DNA of 8,935 nucleotides from an uncultured Oscillospiraceae bacterium (GCA_934565615.1 CAKTIH010000093.1:1-8935); one strand, 5' to 3'; positions 1 through 7,655 are shown, counted from the first letter of the stretch. Notes: generated by a model from the letters alone, not told the origin. Program-made: numbers and translations.

Positions 1-719
1 TGTTTCTCCGCTATCTCCGCAAGCTTTGCGTCGCTCGCTTCGTCCCATGCGCCGTAATTCCAGTCGTATTTGCTCTGGTAATATCCGCCGTAGAAGATTT
101 GGGAAAGTTCAGTGATGTTTTCATATTCCTCTTCGCTTATCACAAAAAAGCTCGATTCATCCTCGTATTCTATGACCGGCGCTGTCACCGGGTCTTTGTA
201 TATCCTCTGCCTGACGGGCTTCACGGTATATGTGCCGTCGCCGTTATTGACGTATTCCGGCTCCTCGGTTGAGCTGCCGTCATAGAACCTGCCTACGTTC
301 GGCAGCATCTCATTCAGATAGCGTTTCCACTCTTCACGCCGGTAGTCTCCCCACTCCTTCGCCGCGGCGTTTATGTTCTCGACCCATGGCTGCATGCTCT
401 CCGGCGCATTCTCTGGCTTTGTCATGCTGACGTTCGCGCTGTTGGACATATCCTGCGTCTCCGTGCTACCGTCCTCGTGCGTGACGGTAATGTCCGGTAT
501 CCGGCCAATGCTTTCGGGCTTTATTATCGCTTCCCTGAAGCCAAGGAAATCCGACGCGAATGCCGCGGCTGTGAAGAGCGACGCGAGCACCGCGGCGATA
601 AGCAGCGTGCGCACGACGCGTCCGCCGTGCCGCTCTTTCGGATAAAGGCAGTCCATCGTCTCATCTATGAGCCGCCCGTCAAGCCTGTCGAGCGACAGGA
701 GAAAATCATAAGCGTTCAT
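1..719 (-). CDS. Single-pass membrane protein, probable anti-sigma partner of the ECF sigma factor (partial, C-terminus beyond left edge)
   Basis: An uninterrupted frame runs from an ATG at 719 to the left window edge (239 complete codons, no stop), so the gene is cut by the window. The ATG overlaps the TGA of the sigma gene (ATGA), and a strong AAGGAGG lies 7 bases upstream, so the two are translationally coupled. Residues 1-34 are a soluble segment (MNAYDFLLSLDRLDGRLIDE...). Residues 35-55 form one hydrophobic helix (VVRTLLIAAVLASLFTAAAFA) following basic residues, which predicts an N-in, C-out protein. The outer part is hydrophilic, rich in Glu, Asp, Tyr and Trp, with an aromatic stretch at about 209-225 (FYGGYYQSKYDWNYGAW). 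A short N-terminal cytosolic segment plus one helix downstream of an ECF sigma gene is typical of clostridial membrane anti-sigma factors. No HxxxCxxC zinc motif is visible, and I do not recognise the outer domain. The anti-sigma role is inferred from position and topology. Confidence 0.75.
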   Translation of the reverse strand, partial: MNAYDFLLSLDRLDGRLIDETMDCLYPKERHGGRVVRTLLIAAVLASLFTAAAFASDFLGFREAIIKPESIGRIPDITVTHEDGSTETQDMSNSANVSMTKPENAPESMQPWVENINAAAKEWGDYRREEWKRYLNEMLPNVGRFYDGSSTEEPEYVNNGDGTYTVKPVRQRIYKDPVTAPVIEYEDESSFFVISEEEYENITELSQIFYGGYYQSKYDWNYGAWDEASDAKLAEIAEK

Positions 720-1273
720 ATAAGCCCCTCCTTTGTCAGATACTTCTGAAGCTTCCCGCGCGTGCGGTGCAGCGAGCTTTTCACTTTGCTCTGCGGGCAG
801 CCGAGCTTCCGGGCGATCTCCGCGACGGGGGCAAAGCCCCAATAGCGGCACATGAAGATGCTCCGGTCATCGGCGGAGAGCGTGTACAGGAACTCCTCTA
901 TCTTCCCGGCAAGCTCCTTTTGCTCATACTCACGCTCCACGGAGGTCTGAGAACACAGGCAGTCCTCAAGCTCCTCCAGCGCGAGCGCTACCTCACCGCC
1001 GCCGCGCTTTTTGGAATACCTGTCGCGCACACGCCGAAGGCTCAGATTGCGCACTATCGCCGCGGCATAGGCGCGCAGGCGCTTCGGGCGCTGCGGCGGA
1101 AGGCTGTTCCACACCGCCATATATGTATCGGAGACGCACTCCTCCGCATCCTCCCTGTCGGAAAGTATGCCATATGACAGCCCGCGGAGCTGGACGCCGT
1201 ATTTCTTATCGGTCTCGTCAATGGCGGACTGGTCACGCTGCCAATACAGAGCGATTATCTTTTCGTCTTGCAT
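716..1273 (-). CDS. ECF-type sigma-70 family RNA polymerase sigma factor
   Basis: A 185-residue alternative sigma factor that would redirect RNA polymerase to a small regulon. Residues about 20-88 match sigma region 2, with the characteristic DREDAEECVSDTYMAVW at 39-55. Residues about 125-180 match region 4 and contain a helix-turn-helix (AEIARKLGCPQSKVKSSLHR followed by TRGKLQKYL). No region 1.1 or region 3 is present, as expected for the ECF group. The frame is open further upstream to an ATG at 1345, but I place the start at 1273: GGAGG at 1283-1279 sits 5 bases before it, and the normal N-terminus of the family begins here (MQDEKIIALYWQRDQSAI). The extra 24 residues would have no ribosome binding site and no family resemblance. 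The downstream membrane protein overlaps its stop codon, suggesting that the pair is co-transcribed and that the partner holds the sigma inactive at the membrane. The inducing signal is unknown. Confidence 0.9.
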   Translation of the reverse strand: MQDEKIIALYWQRDQSAIDETDKKYGVQLRGLSYGILSDREDAEECVSDTYMAVWNSLPPQRPKRLRAYAAAIVRNLSLRRVRDRYSKKRGGGEVALALEELEDCLCSQTSVEREYEQKELAGKIEEFLYTLSADDRSIFMCRYWGFAPVAEIARKLGCPQSKVKSSLHRTRGKLQKYLTKEGLI

Positions 1274-1291
1274 GACATCCTCCTTGTAATT

Positions 1292-1318
1292 ACTGAGCGC
1301 TCTCATACATATAGTTCC
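1292..1318 (-). promoter_or_regulatory. Possible ECF-type promoter for the sigma gene (autoregulation candidate)
   Basis: On the minus strand, GGAAC (1318-1314) is followed about 17 bases later by TCAGT (1296-1292). This loosely resembles the GGAAC plus TCNNA layout of ECF promoters in the RpoE class. The TCAGT lies only about 8 bases upstream of the GGAGG ribosome binding site, giving a very short leader. I saw no convincing sigma-A promoter on this strand in the spacer. The match is weak and the assignment speculative. Confidence 0.2.
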
Positions 1319-1388
1319 GTTTTCGGCGGCTTTGGTTGCGTACACAATAAAAATTTTTCGCCGCGCCGTGATGCGATAAACTGTTCTC

Positions 1389-1417
1389 TTGAATCCGCGC
1401 GCAAAATGTGCGATAAT
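1389..1417 (+). promoter_or_regulatory. Sigma-A type promoter of the DUF4317 gene
   Basis: TTGAAT at 1389-1394 and GATAAT at 1412-1417 are separated by exactly 17 bases, and a TG at 1409-1410 gives an extended -10 (TGC before the hexamer). Transcription would start near 1424, leaving a leader of about 48 bases that ends in the GGAGG at 1463-1467. An A5T5 tract at 1349-1358 lies further upstream in the divergent spacer and may act as a bent or UP-like element. Five of six bases match consensus at -10 and four of six at -35. Confidence 0.7.
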
Positions 1418-1471
1418 ACCGGGGCATCAAAACTGCGGATCATTCCGCAAACGACACACCACGGAGGAGCT

Positions 1472-2602
1472 ATGAACAAAAAGGAAGTCGGCGAGATACG
1501 CCGCAGATTCAAGCTTGAACGCAATAATATAAGTCATATATATGGGTGTTATGTAAACTCAGCTAAAGAGATCGTGTCCTACATAGATGAGTCGGTCGCA
1601 ATGCTGACGCAGGAGGAGACGGAGAAGTATTTGTCCCTGCTGCGTAAGTCGCTCTCCGGTACGCTCGGGCGCAACCTCATGTCCCTGTCCTTCGCGACAA
1701 AGCAGGTCATGGACAGCGACGAGGTACGTTTGCTCTCTGCGCTGAGAAAGTCCGAACTCTCGGACGCAGCGCTGCGCGATGAGTTCTATAAGTGCATCAT
1801 TGACGCGGTCACACCCGACGAGAGCGGATACGTGATACTGCTGGCCTTTGATATTTACGACGTGCCGCACTACGGCAAGGACGGCAGCCCCGACGACAAC
1901 GACCGCGACGTGTTCAAATACATGGTCTGCTGCCTGTGCCCTGTCAAGACCGGCAAGGCGCAGTTCGGTTACTCCCCGGACGATAAGCGCTTTCAGAACT
2001 TCCCCGGCGGGCAGCTCGTCGCCGCGCCGGAGCTCGGCTTCATGTATCCGAGCTTTGACGAGCGCAGCGCAAATATTTATAACGCGCTGTTCTACTCCCG
2101 CAACGTGAATGAGGATCATCAGGACTTCATTGACGCTGTGTTCAAGACGCAGGTTCCGATGCCCGCAGGCGCGCAGCAGGAGACCTTCATCGACGTCATG
2201 ACCGGCACGCTCGATAAGGAGTGCAGCCTCTCGCTGATGCAGGATGTGCACACCGAGCTTATGGAGCGCATCAGCGTCCACAAGGAGAGCCGCGACCCGG
2301 AGCCGCTGTCGATAAGCCCCGAGGACATGGCGGAGATACTCGAAAACCACGGCGTGAGCGCGGAGCAGGCCGAGGCCTTTGAAGAGAAATGCCGCGAGGA
2401 GTTCGGCGAGGATGCAGAACTCAGCCCCGCGAACATCATCGACAGCCGCCACTTTAAGCTTGAGACGCCCGAAGTCAAGATAAGCGTCGACCCGCAGCAT
2501 GTCCACCTCGTCGAGACGCGTGTGATCGACGGACGGAGGTACATCCTCATCCCCGCCGACAACGGAGTGGAGCTCAACGGCATGAGCGTCAGTATAGATT
2601 AA
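1472..2602 (+). CDS. DUF4317 family protein of unknown function
   Basis: A 376-residue soluble protein with no signal peptide or membrane segment, so probably cytosolic. I recognise it from memory as DUF4317, a family found mainly in Firmicutes and without assigned function. The family hallmarks I see are the N-terminus MNKKEVGEIRRRF with IYGCYVN at 23-29, SGTLGRNL at 62-69, the region around LLAFDIYDVP (123-132), the YMVCCLCPV segment (150-158, three cysteines), FPGGQLVAAPELGFMYPSFDERS (about 177-199) and PAGAQQETF (231-239). The C-terminal third is acidic. The start at 1472 has GGAGG 4 bases upstream; the open frame extends to 1268 but that extension crosses the promoter and has no ribosome binding site. 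The gene has its own promoter and terminator, so it looks monocistronic. It is divergent from the ECF sigma gene; whether the two are functionally linked is unknown. Confidence 0.92.
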   Translation: MNKKEVGEIRRRFKLERNNISHIYGCYVNSAKEIVSYIDESVAMLTQEETEKYLSLLRKSLSGTLGRNLMSLSFATKQVMDSDEVRLLSALRKSELSDAALRDEFYKCIIDAVTPDESGYVILLAFDIYDVPHYGKDGSPDDNDRDVFKYMVCCLCPVKTGKAQFGYSPDDKRFQNFPGGQLVAAPELGFMYPSFDERSANIYNALFYSRNVNEDHQDFIDAVFKTQVPMPAGAQQETFIDVMTGTLDKECSLSLMQDVHTELMERISVHKESRDPEPLSISPEDMAEILENHGVSAEQAEAFEEKCREEFGEDAELSPANIIDSRHFKLETPEVKISVDPQHVHLVETRVIDGRRYILIPADNGVELNGMSVSID

Positions 2603-2632
2603 GCTCATGCTGATTTACATAATTTTATTTAC

Positions 2633-2676
2633 ATAACAAAAGAGCTCGGGATATTTATCCTGAGCTCTTTTGTTAT
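2633..2676. terminator. Bidirectional intrinsic terminator between convergent genes
   Basis: A long inverted repeat pairs 2633-2653 with 2656-2676. The outer 15 base pairs are perfect (ATAACAAAAGAGCTC against its complement), then one G·T pair, then further A/T and G/C pairs around a short TTTAT-type loop. The A-run on one arm becomes a U-run (CUCUUUUGUUAU) on the other, so each strand gives a hairpin followed by uridines. It lies 30 bases after the DUF4317 stop and 6 bases after the malic enzyme stop, and probably serves both. Confidence 0.9.
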
Positions 2677-2682
2677 ATCTCA

Positions 2683-3855
2683 TTAAATTCTTGCAACGCC
2701 GCTGCGGTGCGCCGCATCGAACACGGCCTTGGAGACCGTTTCGCGCACGCGCTTGTCAAAGGCGTATGGCAGGATATAATCAGCGTTCAGCTCCTCATCC
2801 GAGACGAGCGAGGCGAGCGCCTCCGCCGCCGCGATCTTCATCTCGCTGTTGATGTCCGATGCTCTCGCGTCGAGCGCACCGCGGAATATTGCCGGGAACG
2901 CGAGGACGTTGTTGACCTGATTGGGATAGTCGCTGCGCCCGGTGCAGACGACGGCCGCGCCCGCGGCCTTGGCTTCGTCCGGCATAATTTCCGGCGTAGG
3001 GTTTGCGCAGGCAAAGATGATCGCGTCACGGTTCATCGTGCGGATCATGTCCTGCGTCAGCACGCCGGGAGCAGACACGCCGATGAACACATCCGCGCCG
3101 CGGATAACGTCGGCAAGCTTTCCCTGCTCCATGTTCGGGTTCGTCATCGCGGCGATCTCCTGCTTTGCGCCGTTCATTCCGGGGCGTCCCTGATATATCG
3201 CGCCGCTTCGGTCAGTCATGACGATGTTCTTCACCCCGCGGGAAACAAGCAGCTTCACTATCGCTGTCCCTGCCGCGCCCGCGCCTGAGGTAACGACCTT
3301 TATATCCTCCATCTTCTTCCCGACAAGCTTGAGGGCATTCGTCAGCGCGGCGAGCATTATGACCGCCGTACCGTGCTGATCGTCATGGAAGATGGGTATA
3401 TCGCAGCGCTGCTTGAGCTTTTCCTCAATTTCAAAGCAGCGCGGCGCGGAGATATCCTCAAGGTTCACGCCGCCGAAGGAGCCCGCCAGCAGCGCGACGG
3501 TGTTGACGATCTCATCCACATCCTTTGAGCGCACGCAGAGCGGGATAGCATCCACATCGCCGAATGCTTTGAACAACAGGCACTTGCCCTCCATGACGGG
3601 CATACCGGCCTCCGGGCCGATATCGCCGAGACCGAGCACAGCGGTGCCGTCCGTCACAACGGCGACGGTGTTCCAGCGACGGGTCAGCTCATAGCTCTTG
3701 TTGATATCCTTCTGAATCTCAAGACAGGGCCTCGCAACGCCGGGAGTATAGGCAAGGCTCAGCGCCTCGCTGCTGTCGGCAGGTACGCGGGCGGCGATCT
3801 CTATTTTGCCCCGGCGCTCATAGTGCAGCGCGAGGGATTTTTCCATAACGTCCAT
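2683..3855 (-). CDS. Malic enzyme (malate dehydrogenase, oxaloacetate-decarboxylating)
   Basis: A 390-residue malic enzyme of the short bacterial class: L-malate + NAD(P)+ to pyruvate + CO2 + NAD(P)H. Family landmarks are the catalytic tyrosine in YTPGVA (Y36), the lysine in MEGK (K91), metal ligands in NLEDISAP (E133, D134) and the HDDQHGT signature at 158-163, followed by a Rossmann motif GAGAAG (191-196). FACANPTPE (281-289) and SDYPNQVNN (308-316) are also typical. D215 at the end of the second strand (MTDRSG) hints at NAD rather than NADP, but this is tentative. The start at 3855 has GGAGG 7 bases upstream and lies 2 bases after the fumarase beta stop, so it is last in the pcrA-fumarase-malic enzyme operon. 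It would take malate made by the fumarase to pyruvate, or run in reverse. I give no symbol because mae names are not used consistently. Confidence 0.95.
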   Translation of the reverse strand: MDVMEKSLALHYERRGKIEIAARVPADSSEALSLAYTPGVARPCLEIQKDINKSYELTRRWNTVAVVTDGTAVLGLGDIGPEAGMPVMEGKCLLFKAFGDVDAIPLCVRSKDVDEIVNTVALLAGSFGGVNLEDISAPRCFEIEEKLKQRCDIPIFHDDQHGTAVIMLAALTNALKLVGKKMEDIKVVTSGAGAAGTAIVKLLVSRGVKNIVMTDRSGAIYQGRPGMNGAKQEIAAMTNPNMEQGKLADVIRGADVFIGVSAPGVLTQDMIRTMNRDAIIFACANPTPEIMPDEAKAAGAAVVCTGRSDYPNQVNNVLAFPAIFRGALDARASDINSEMKIAAAEALASLVSDEELNADYILPYAFDKRVRETVSKAVFDAAHRSGVARI

Positions 3856-3857
3856 AT

Positions 3858-4418
3858 TCAGTCCTCCAGACTTTTGAGATACGCTTCTGGGCCGCTCTTA
3901 TAGAGGTCGTTCCCCTGAGAGTCGATGACAACAGTGAGCGGCATGTTCTCGACCTTGAGCTCGCGTATCGCCTCGCAGCCGAGATCAGCATAGCATACGA
4001 TGCGCGCCTCCTTCACGCAGCTGCCCATCAGCGCGCCCGCGCCGCCCATCGCGGCAAGGTACACCGCGCCGTTTCTGACTATCGCATCAATGACGGCTGC
4101 GTTCCTGTCCCCCTTGCCGATCATAACGGCAAGGCCGCGGTCAAGGAGCTTCGGCGCATAAGCGTCCATGCGCCCGGAGGTCGTCGGCCCGCAGGAGCCG
4201 ATCACCTGCCCCGGCTTCTCCGGGGTGGGGCCGGCATAATATATCGCCGCGCTGCGGATATCCAGCGGCAGCTCCTCACCGGAGGCTATAAGCTCCGTCA
4301 GGCGCTTGTGCGCAGCGTCGCGCGCGGTGTATATCGTCCCGGACACGGTCAGCTTGTCGCCCGCGCGCAGCTTTGAAAGCTCCGTTTTATCCGCCGGGAA
4401 GCTCATCACATATTCCAT
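3858..4418 (-). CDS. fumB: Class I fumarate hydratase, beta subunit (C-terminal domain protein)
   Basis: A 186-residue small subunit of the two-subunit iron-sulfur fumarase that interconverts fumarate and L-malate. Family motifs visible are GTIYTARDAAHKR at 27-39, IYYAGPTP at 59-66, GPTTSGRMD at 78-86, GKG at 101-103 and the AAMGGAGAL segment at 122-130. I prefer the ATG at 4418 to the in-frame GTG at 4424: GAGG in the gap sits 5 bases before the ATG, whereas it would overlap the GTG, and the product then starts MEYVMSFP as in relatives. The gap to the alpha subunit gene is 7 bases, which indicates coupled expression. Here 'fumB' means the beta subunit, not the E. coli isozyme. L-tartrate dehydratase subunits are the main alternative, but the adjoining malic enzyme favours fumarase. 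Confidence 0.92.
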   Translation of the reverse strand: MEYVMSFPADKTELSKLRAGDKLTVSGTIYTARDAAHKRLTELIASGEELPLDIRSAAIYYAGPTPEKPGQVIGSCGPTTSGRMDAYAPKLLDRGLAVMIGKGDRNAAVIDAIVRNGAVYLAAMGGAGALMGSCVKEARIVCYADLGCEAIRELKVENMPLTVVIDSQGNDLYKSGPEAYLKSLED

Positions 4419-4425
4419 AGGCACC

Positions 4426-5265
4426 TCACAGTACGCTTTTTGCGCGGCGCGTCACATGGCAGCTCACGTTGACCGCCACAGGGAGCCCCGCGACGTGCGT
4501 GGGCATAGTCTCGATATTCACACCGAGCGCGGTCGTGCGGCCGCCGAAGCCCTGAGGGCCGATCCCGAGGGCGTTTATCTGCTCCAGCAGCTCCCGCTCC
4601 ATCGCGGCATAGTATTCATCGGGGTTAGGCTGATCTATCGGGCGCAGCAGCGCATGCTTTGCAAGCTGCGCGACCTTATCAAAGCTGCCGCCGATGCCGA
4701 CGCCGAGTATCACCGGCGGGCAGGGGTTTGCCCCGGCAAGCTTCACGGTCTCGATAACGAAGTCCTTGACGCCCTCCGCACCGTCCGCTGGCTTGAGCAT
4801 CTTGAGACGGCTCATGTTCTCGCTGCCGAAGCCCTTGGGTGCAACGGTAAGCTTTACCCTATCCCCTGGTACAAGGTCAACGGTTATGAGCGCGGGGGTG
4901 TTGTTCTCAGTATTCACGCGGCGCAGCGGGTCGGCGACCACGCTCTTGCGCAGATAGCCCTCCACGTAGCCATCGGCGACGCCCGCGTTTATTGCACTAT
5001 ACAGGTCGCCCGTTATGTGTACATCCTGCCCTATCTCAAGGAACACGCAGGCCATGCCCGTGTCCTGACAGACCGGGAGCCCGCTCTCTTTCGCTGCGCA
5101 CATATTATCGCACAGCACGCCGAGAGTGTCCCTGGCAACCGGCCAGGGCTCGGTACGCTGCGCCTCGCGCAGCGCGCGGCTGATATCGCCAGGCAGGCGG
5201 AGGTTTGCCTCCCTGCACAGGCGGCTGACCTCGCCGCGGATGATCTCCGCTGAAAGCTCTCTCAT
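4426..5265 (-). CDS. fumA: Class I fumarate hydratase, alpha subunit (4Fe-4S)
   Basis: A 279-residue large subunit of the heteromeric class I fumarase. The three cysteines expected to bind the catalytic 4Fe-4S cluster are present: C66 in PVCQDTG, C182 in ANPCPPVILGVGIGG and C269 in VNVSCHVTR. Further family features are RRVNTENNTPA (about 115-125), KGFGSENMS (144-152) and GIGPQGFGGRTTALGV (about 234-249). The frame is open to a GTG at 5274, but that has no ribosome binding site, while the ATG at 5265 has a GGTG about 6 bases upstream. The pcrA stop lies 16 bases upstream, with no room for a separate promoter in the gap. Such clusters are oxygen-labile, which fits an anaerobe. Here 'fumA' means the alpha subunit. 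Tartrate dehydratase alpha is the less likely alternative. Confidence 0.93.
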   Translation of the reverse strand: MRELSAEIIRGEVSRLCREANLRLPGDISRALREAQRTEPWPVARDTLGVLCDNMCAAKESGLPVCQDTGMACVFLEIGQDVHITGDLYSAINAGVADGYVEGYLRKSVVADPLRRVNTENNTPALITVDLVPGDRVKLTVAPKGFGSENMSRLKMLKPADGAEGVKDFVIETVKLAGANPCPPVILGVGIGGSFDKVAQLAKHALLRPIDQPNPDEYYAAMERELLEQINALGIGPQGFGGRTTALGVNIETMPTHVAGLPVAVNVSCHVTRRAKSVL

Positions 5266-5281
5266 TTCATGCACCGGCTTT

Positions 5282-7648
5282 CTATTCTTTGGTCATATAC
5301 TGGCCCGCGGCGCGCAGCATAAGCTTCTTCACGCCGACGCTCTCAAAGTTTATCTCTATCAGATAGTCCCCGCCCATAGGCGACATCTTTGTGATAACGC
5401 CGCTGCCGAAGGCCTTGTGCCTGACGCTGTCGCCTAGAGCGAAAGTCTCGGTGTTCTCCGGTTTCGGCGTCTCCGGCGCGGAGGCTGCGAAGCTCAGCCC
5501 CTTGTCCTTGAAGCGCGGGCGGTGTGCCTTGCGCTCCTCCCATGTCTTTTCACGCTTTTCGTAAGATGGTATGTTCTTATGTATGTGCTCCTCCGGTATC
5601 TCTGAGACGAAGCGGGATAGCTTGTTCATCGTAGTGCGGCCGAAGATCATGCGCTGGCGCGCGCAGGTCAGGTAGAGCCTTTCCTTCGCGCGGGTGATCG
5701 CCACATAGCACAGGCGGCGCTCCTCTTCCATCTCGTCCTCTTCGCCGATCGCACGCATGCTCGGGAAAATACCATCCTCCATGCCGACGACGAAAACCGT
5801 CGGGAACTCAAGCCCCTTGGCGCTGTGCATGGTCATGAGTATGACGCAGTCAGCGTCCGGGTCGTAGCTGTCCATATCCGTATAGAGCGCGACATTCGCA
5901 AGGTAGCCCTCAAGGGTATTATCCCCGGACTCCTTCATATAGTCGATGATGCTCGTTTTAAGCTCACGCACGTTCTCGACGCGGGCAATATCATCGACTG
6001 TGCCCTTGGTCTCGAGCGCAATGACGTACCCGGTCCTCGCAAGCAGCTCGTCATACAGCGCGTCGGGCGTTGCCGTCTTTGCGTACTCGCGCAGCTCTTT
6101 AATGAGGTTTGCAAAGTTCCGAAGCTTTATCGCCGAGCGCTGAAGCTCGGGGTAGTTGTCCGCCTTGTCGAGTATCTCAAACATCGGGCAGCCGTTTGAT
6201 TGCGCATGCTCGCGGACGGTGTCAATAGACTTTGCGCCGATGCCCCTTGCGGGCACGTTGATGATCCTCGAAATGCGCAGATCGTCCGCCGGGGATGCGA
6301 TGACGCTCAGATACGCGAGCATATCCTTGACCTCAGCGCGGTCAAAGAAGCGCGTACCGCCGACGACGCGGTAAGGAATACTGTTGCGCTTGAGGGCATA
6401 TTCAAGCTGGTTTGACTGCGCGTTCATGCGGTAGAGCACGGCATGGTCGCGCCAATTCGCGCCGCGGCCGTAGCTGCCCATGATCGTTGAGACAACGAAC
6501 TGTGCCTCGGTGTGCTCGTTATCCGCGGTGAACAGCTCCACAAGGTCGCCGTCGCCGCGGTCAGTCCAGAGGTTTTTGCCCTTGCGCTGCTCGTTATGGC
6601 TGATAACAGCGTTTGCCGCGCCGAGGATGTGGCCGGTGCTGCGGTAGTTCTGCTCAAGGCGGATGGTACGGCATTGCTTATGCTGGCTCTCAAAGCTGAG
6701 AATATTCTCGATCGTCGCGCCGCGGAACTTGTATATGCTCTGGTCGTCATCGCCGACGACGCAGATATTCCCCCAGCCGCCGGACAGCAGCTCCGCAAGC
6801 CGGAACTGAAGGTTATTTGTATCCTGATACTCGTCGATGAGCACATATCTGAAGCGGCGCTGCCAGTAATCGCGTATATCGTCGTTTGTGTCAAGGAGCT
6901 TGACGGTATTGTAAATAAGGTCGTCAAAATCCATAGCGTTGGCAGAGAAGCAGCGGCGGGAATATTCCGCGTATATGCGCCCGATCGTCCTGCGGCGCAG
7001 ATCACCCGAAAGCTCGGCATTCTTGCTGTACTCCCCGGCGGAGATGCAGCAGTCCTTTGCACGGCTTATCTCGCCGATAACGGACTTTGCAGCGTACATC
7101 TTATCGTCAAGCTCCATGTCCTTGATGATGTGCTTGAGAAGGCTCAGGCTGTCGGCGGTATCGTAGATCGTGAAGCTGCTGGTGTAGCCCAGTCGCTCCG
7201 CACCGCGGCGCAGAATGCGCACACATGCGGAATGGAAGGTGCAGGCCCAGATATCCTGCGCCTGTTCGCCGAGCATGCTTTCAAGGCGCGCCTTGAGTTC
7301 GTCGGCCGCCTTGTTCGTAAAGGTTATTGCAAGGATGCGCCACGGGTCGACCGGGTCGAACGCGGCAAGACGGCGGGCTCTGTCGCCCCCTGCTCTGAGG
7401 ATCTCAAGCTGCTCCTCGTCAGCATCCTCAGGTATCTCGTCGCTGTCACCGGCTCTGCCGTAACGCAGAAGATTCGCAACGCGGTTTATGAGCACGGTGG
7501 TCTTTCCGCTGCCCGCCCCCGCGAGTATCAGCAGCGGCCCCTCGGTCGCCAAAACGGCCTCCTGCTGCATGGGGTTCAGGTTCCGGAAATCACCGCGCAC
7601 AACGGCTTTGCGCGCTTCTATGTAGTTTTTTTCAAAATCAGTCATCAT
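5282..7648 (-). CDS. pcrA: ATP-dependent DNA helicase PcrA (UvrD/Rep family)
   Basis: A superfamily 1A 3'-5' helicase that acts in repair, in replication restart and in removing proteins such as RecA or RNA polymerase from DNA. Numbering from the ATG at 7648 (788 residues): Q motif LNPMQQEAV at 24-32, Walker A AGAGSGKTT at 43-51, motif Ia TFTNKAA at 109-115, motif II DEYQD at 272-276, motif III GDDDQSIYKFRGA at 299-311, motif IV QNYRS at 333-337, motif V TMHSAKGLEF at 606-615 and motif VI VAITRAKERL at 649-658. A C-terminal Tudor-like domain (GDSVRHKAFGSGVI..., about 739-782) is the part known to contact RNA polymerase in PcrA. An acidic insertion of about 35 residues lies between Walker A and motif Ia (64-104). 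The start could equally be the adjacent ATG at 7645, which has a weak GGA 6 bases upstream; an ATG at 7711 adds 21 unrelated residues spanning the promoter. It heads the operon with the fumarase and malic enzyme genes. Confidence 0.95.
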   Translation of the reverse strand: MMTDFEKNYIEARKAVVRGDFRNLNPMQQEAVLATEGPLLILAGAGSGKTTVLINRVANLLRYGRAGDSDEIPEDADEEQLEILRAGGDRARRLAAFDPVDPWRILAITFTNKAADELKARLESMLGEQAQDIWACTFHSACVRILRRGAERLGYTSSFTIYDTADSLSLLKHIIKDMELDDKMYAAKSVIGEISRAKDCCISAGEYSKNAELSGDLRRRTIGRIYAEYSRRCFSANAMDFDDLIYNTVKLLDTNDDIRDYWQRRFRYVLIDEYQDTNNLQFRLAELLSGGWGNICVVGDDDQSIYKFRGATIENILSFESQHKQCRTIRLEQNYRSTGHILGAANAVISHNEQRKGKNLWTDRGDGDLVELFTADNEHTEAQFVVSTIMGSYGRGANWRDHAVLYRMNAQSNQLEYALKRNSIPYRVVGGTRFFDRAEVKDMLAYLSVIASPADDLRISRIINVPARGIGAKSIDTVREHAQSNGCPMFEILDKADNYPELQRSAIKLRNFANLIKELREYAKTATPDALYDELLARTGYVIALETKGTVDDIARVENVRELKTSIIDYMKESGDNTLEGYLANVALYTDMDSYDPDADCVILMTMHSAKGLEFPTVFVVGMEDGIFPSMRAIGEEDEMEEERRLCYVAITRAKERLYLTCARQRMIFGRTTMNKLSRFVSEIPEEHIHKNIPSYEKREKTWEERKAHRPRFKDKGLSFAASAPETPKPENTETFALGDSVRHKAFGSGVITKMSPMGGDYLIEINFESVGVKKLMLRAAGQYMTKE

Positions 7649-7655
7649 GTGTCCG

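Noticed and set aside
1274..1345. Longer N-terminus for the sigma factor, from an ATG at 1345
   Set aside because: The extension covers the divergent spacer and has no ribosome binding site, while GGAGG correctly precedes the ATG at 1273.
1559..2608. Long open frame on the minus strand opposite the DUF4317 gene
   Set aside because: It is a mirror of a GC-rich coding strand. The product is repetitive in Val, Leu, Ala, Arg and His with no recognisable domain, and the plus-strand gene has family motifs, a promoter and a ribosome binding site.
4306..5253. Plus-strand open frame across the fumarase alpha gene
   Set aside because: The fumarase reading is certain from its cysteine motifs. The opposite frame has no family resemblance and is a by-product of GC-rich codon use.
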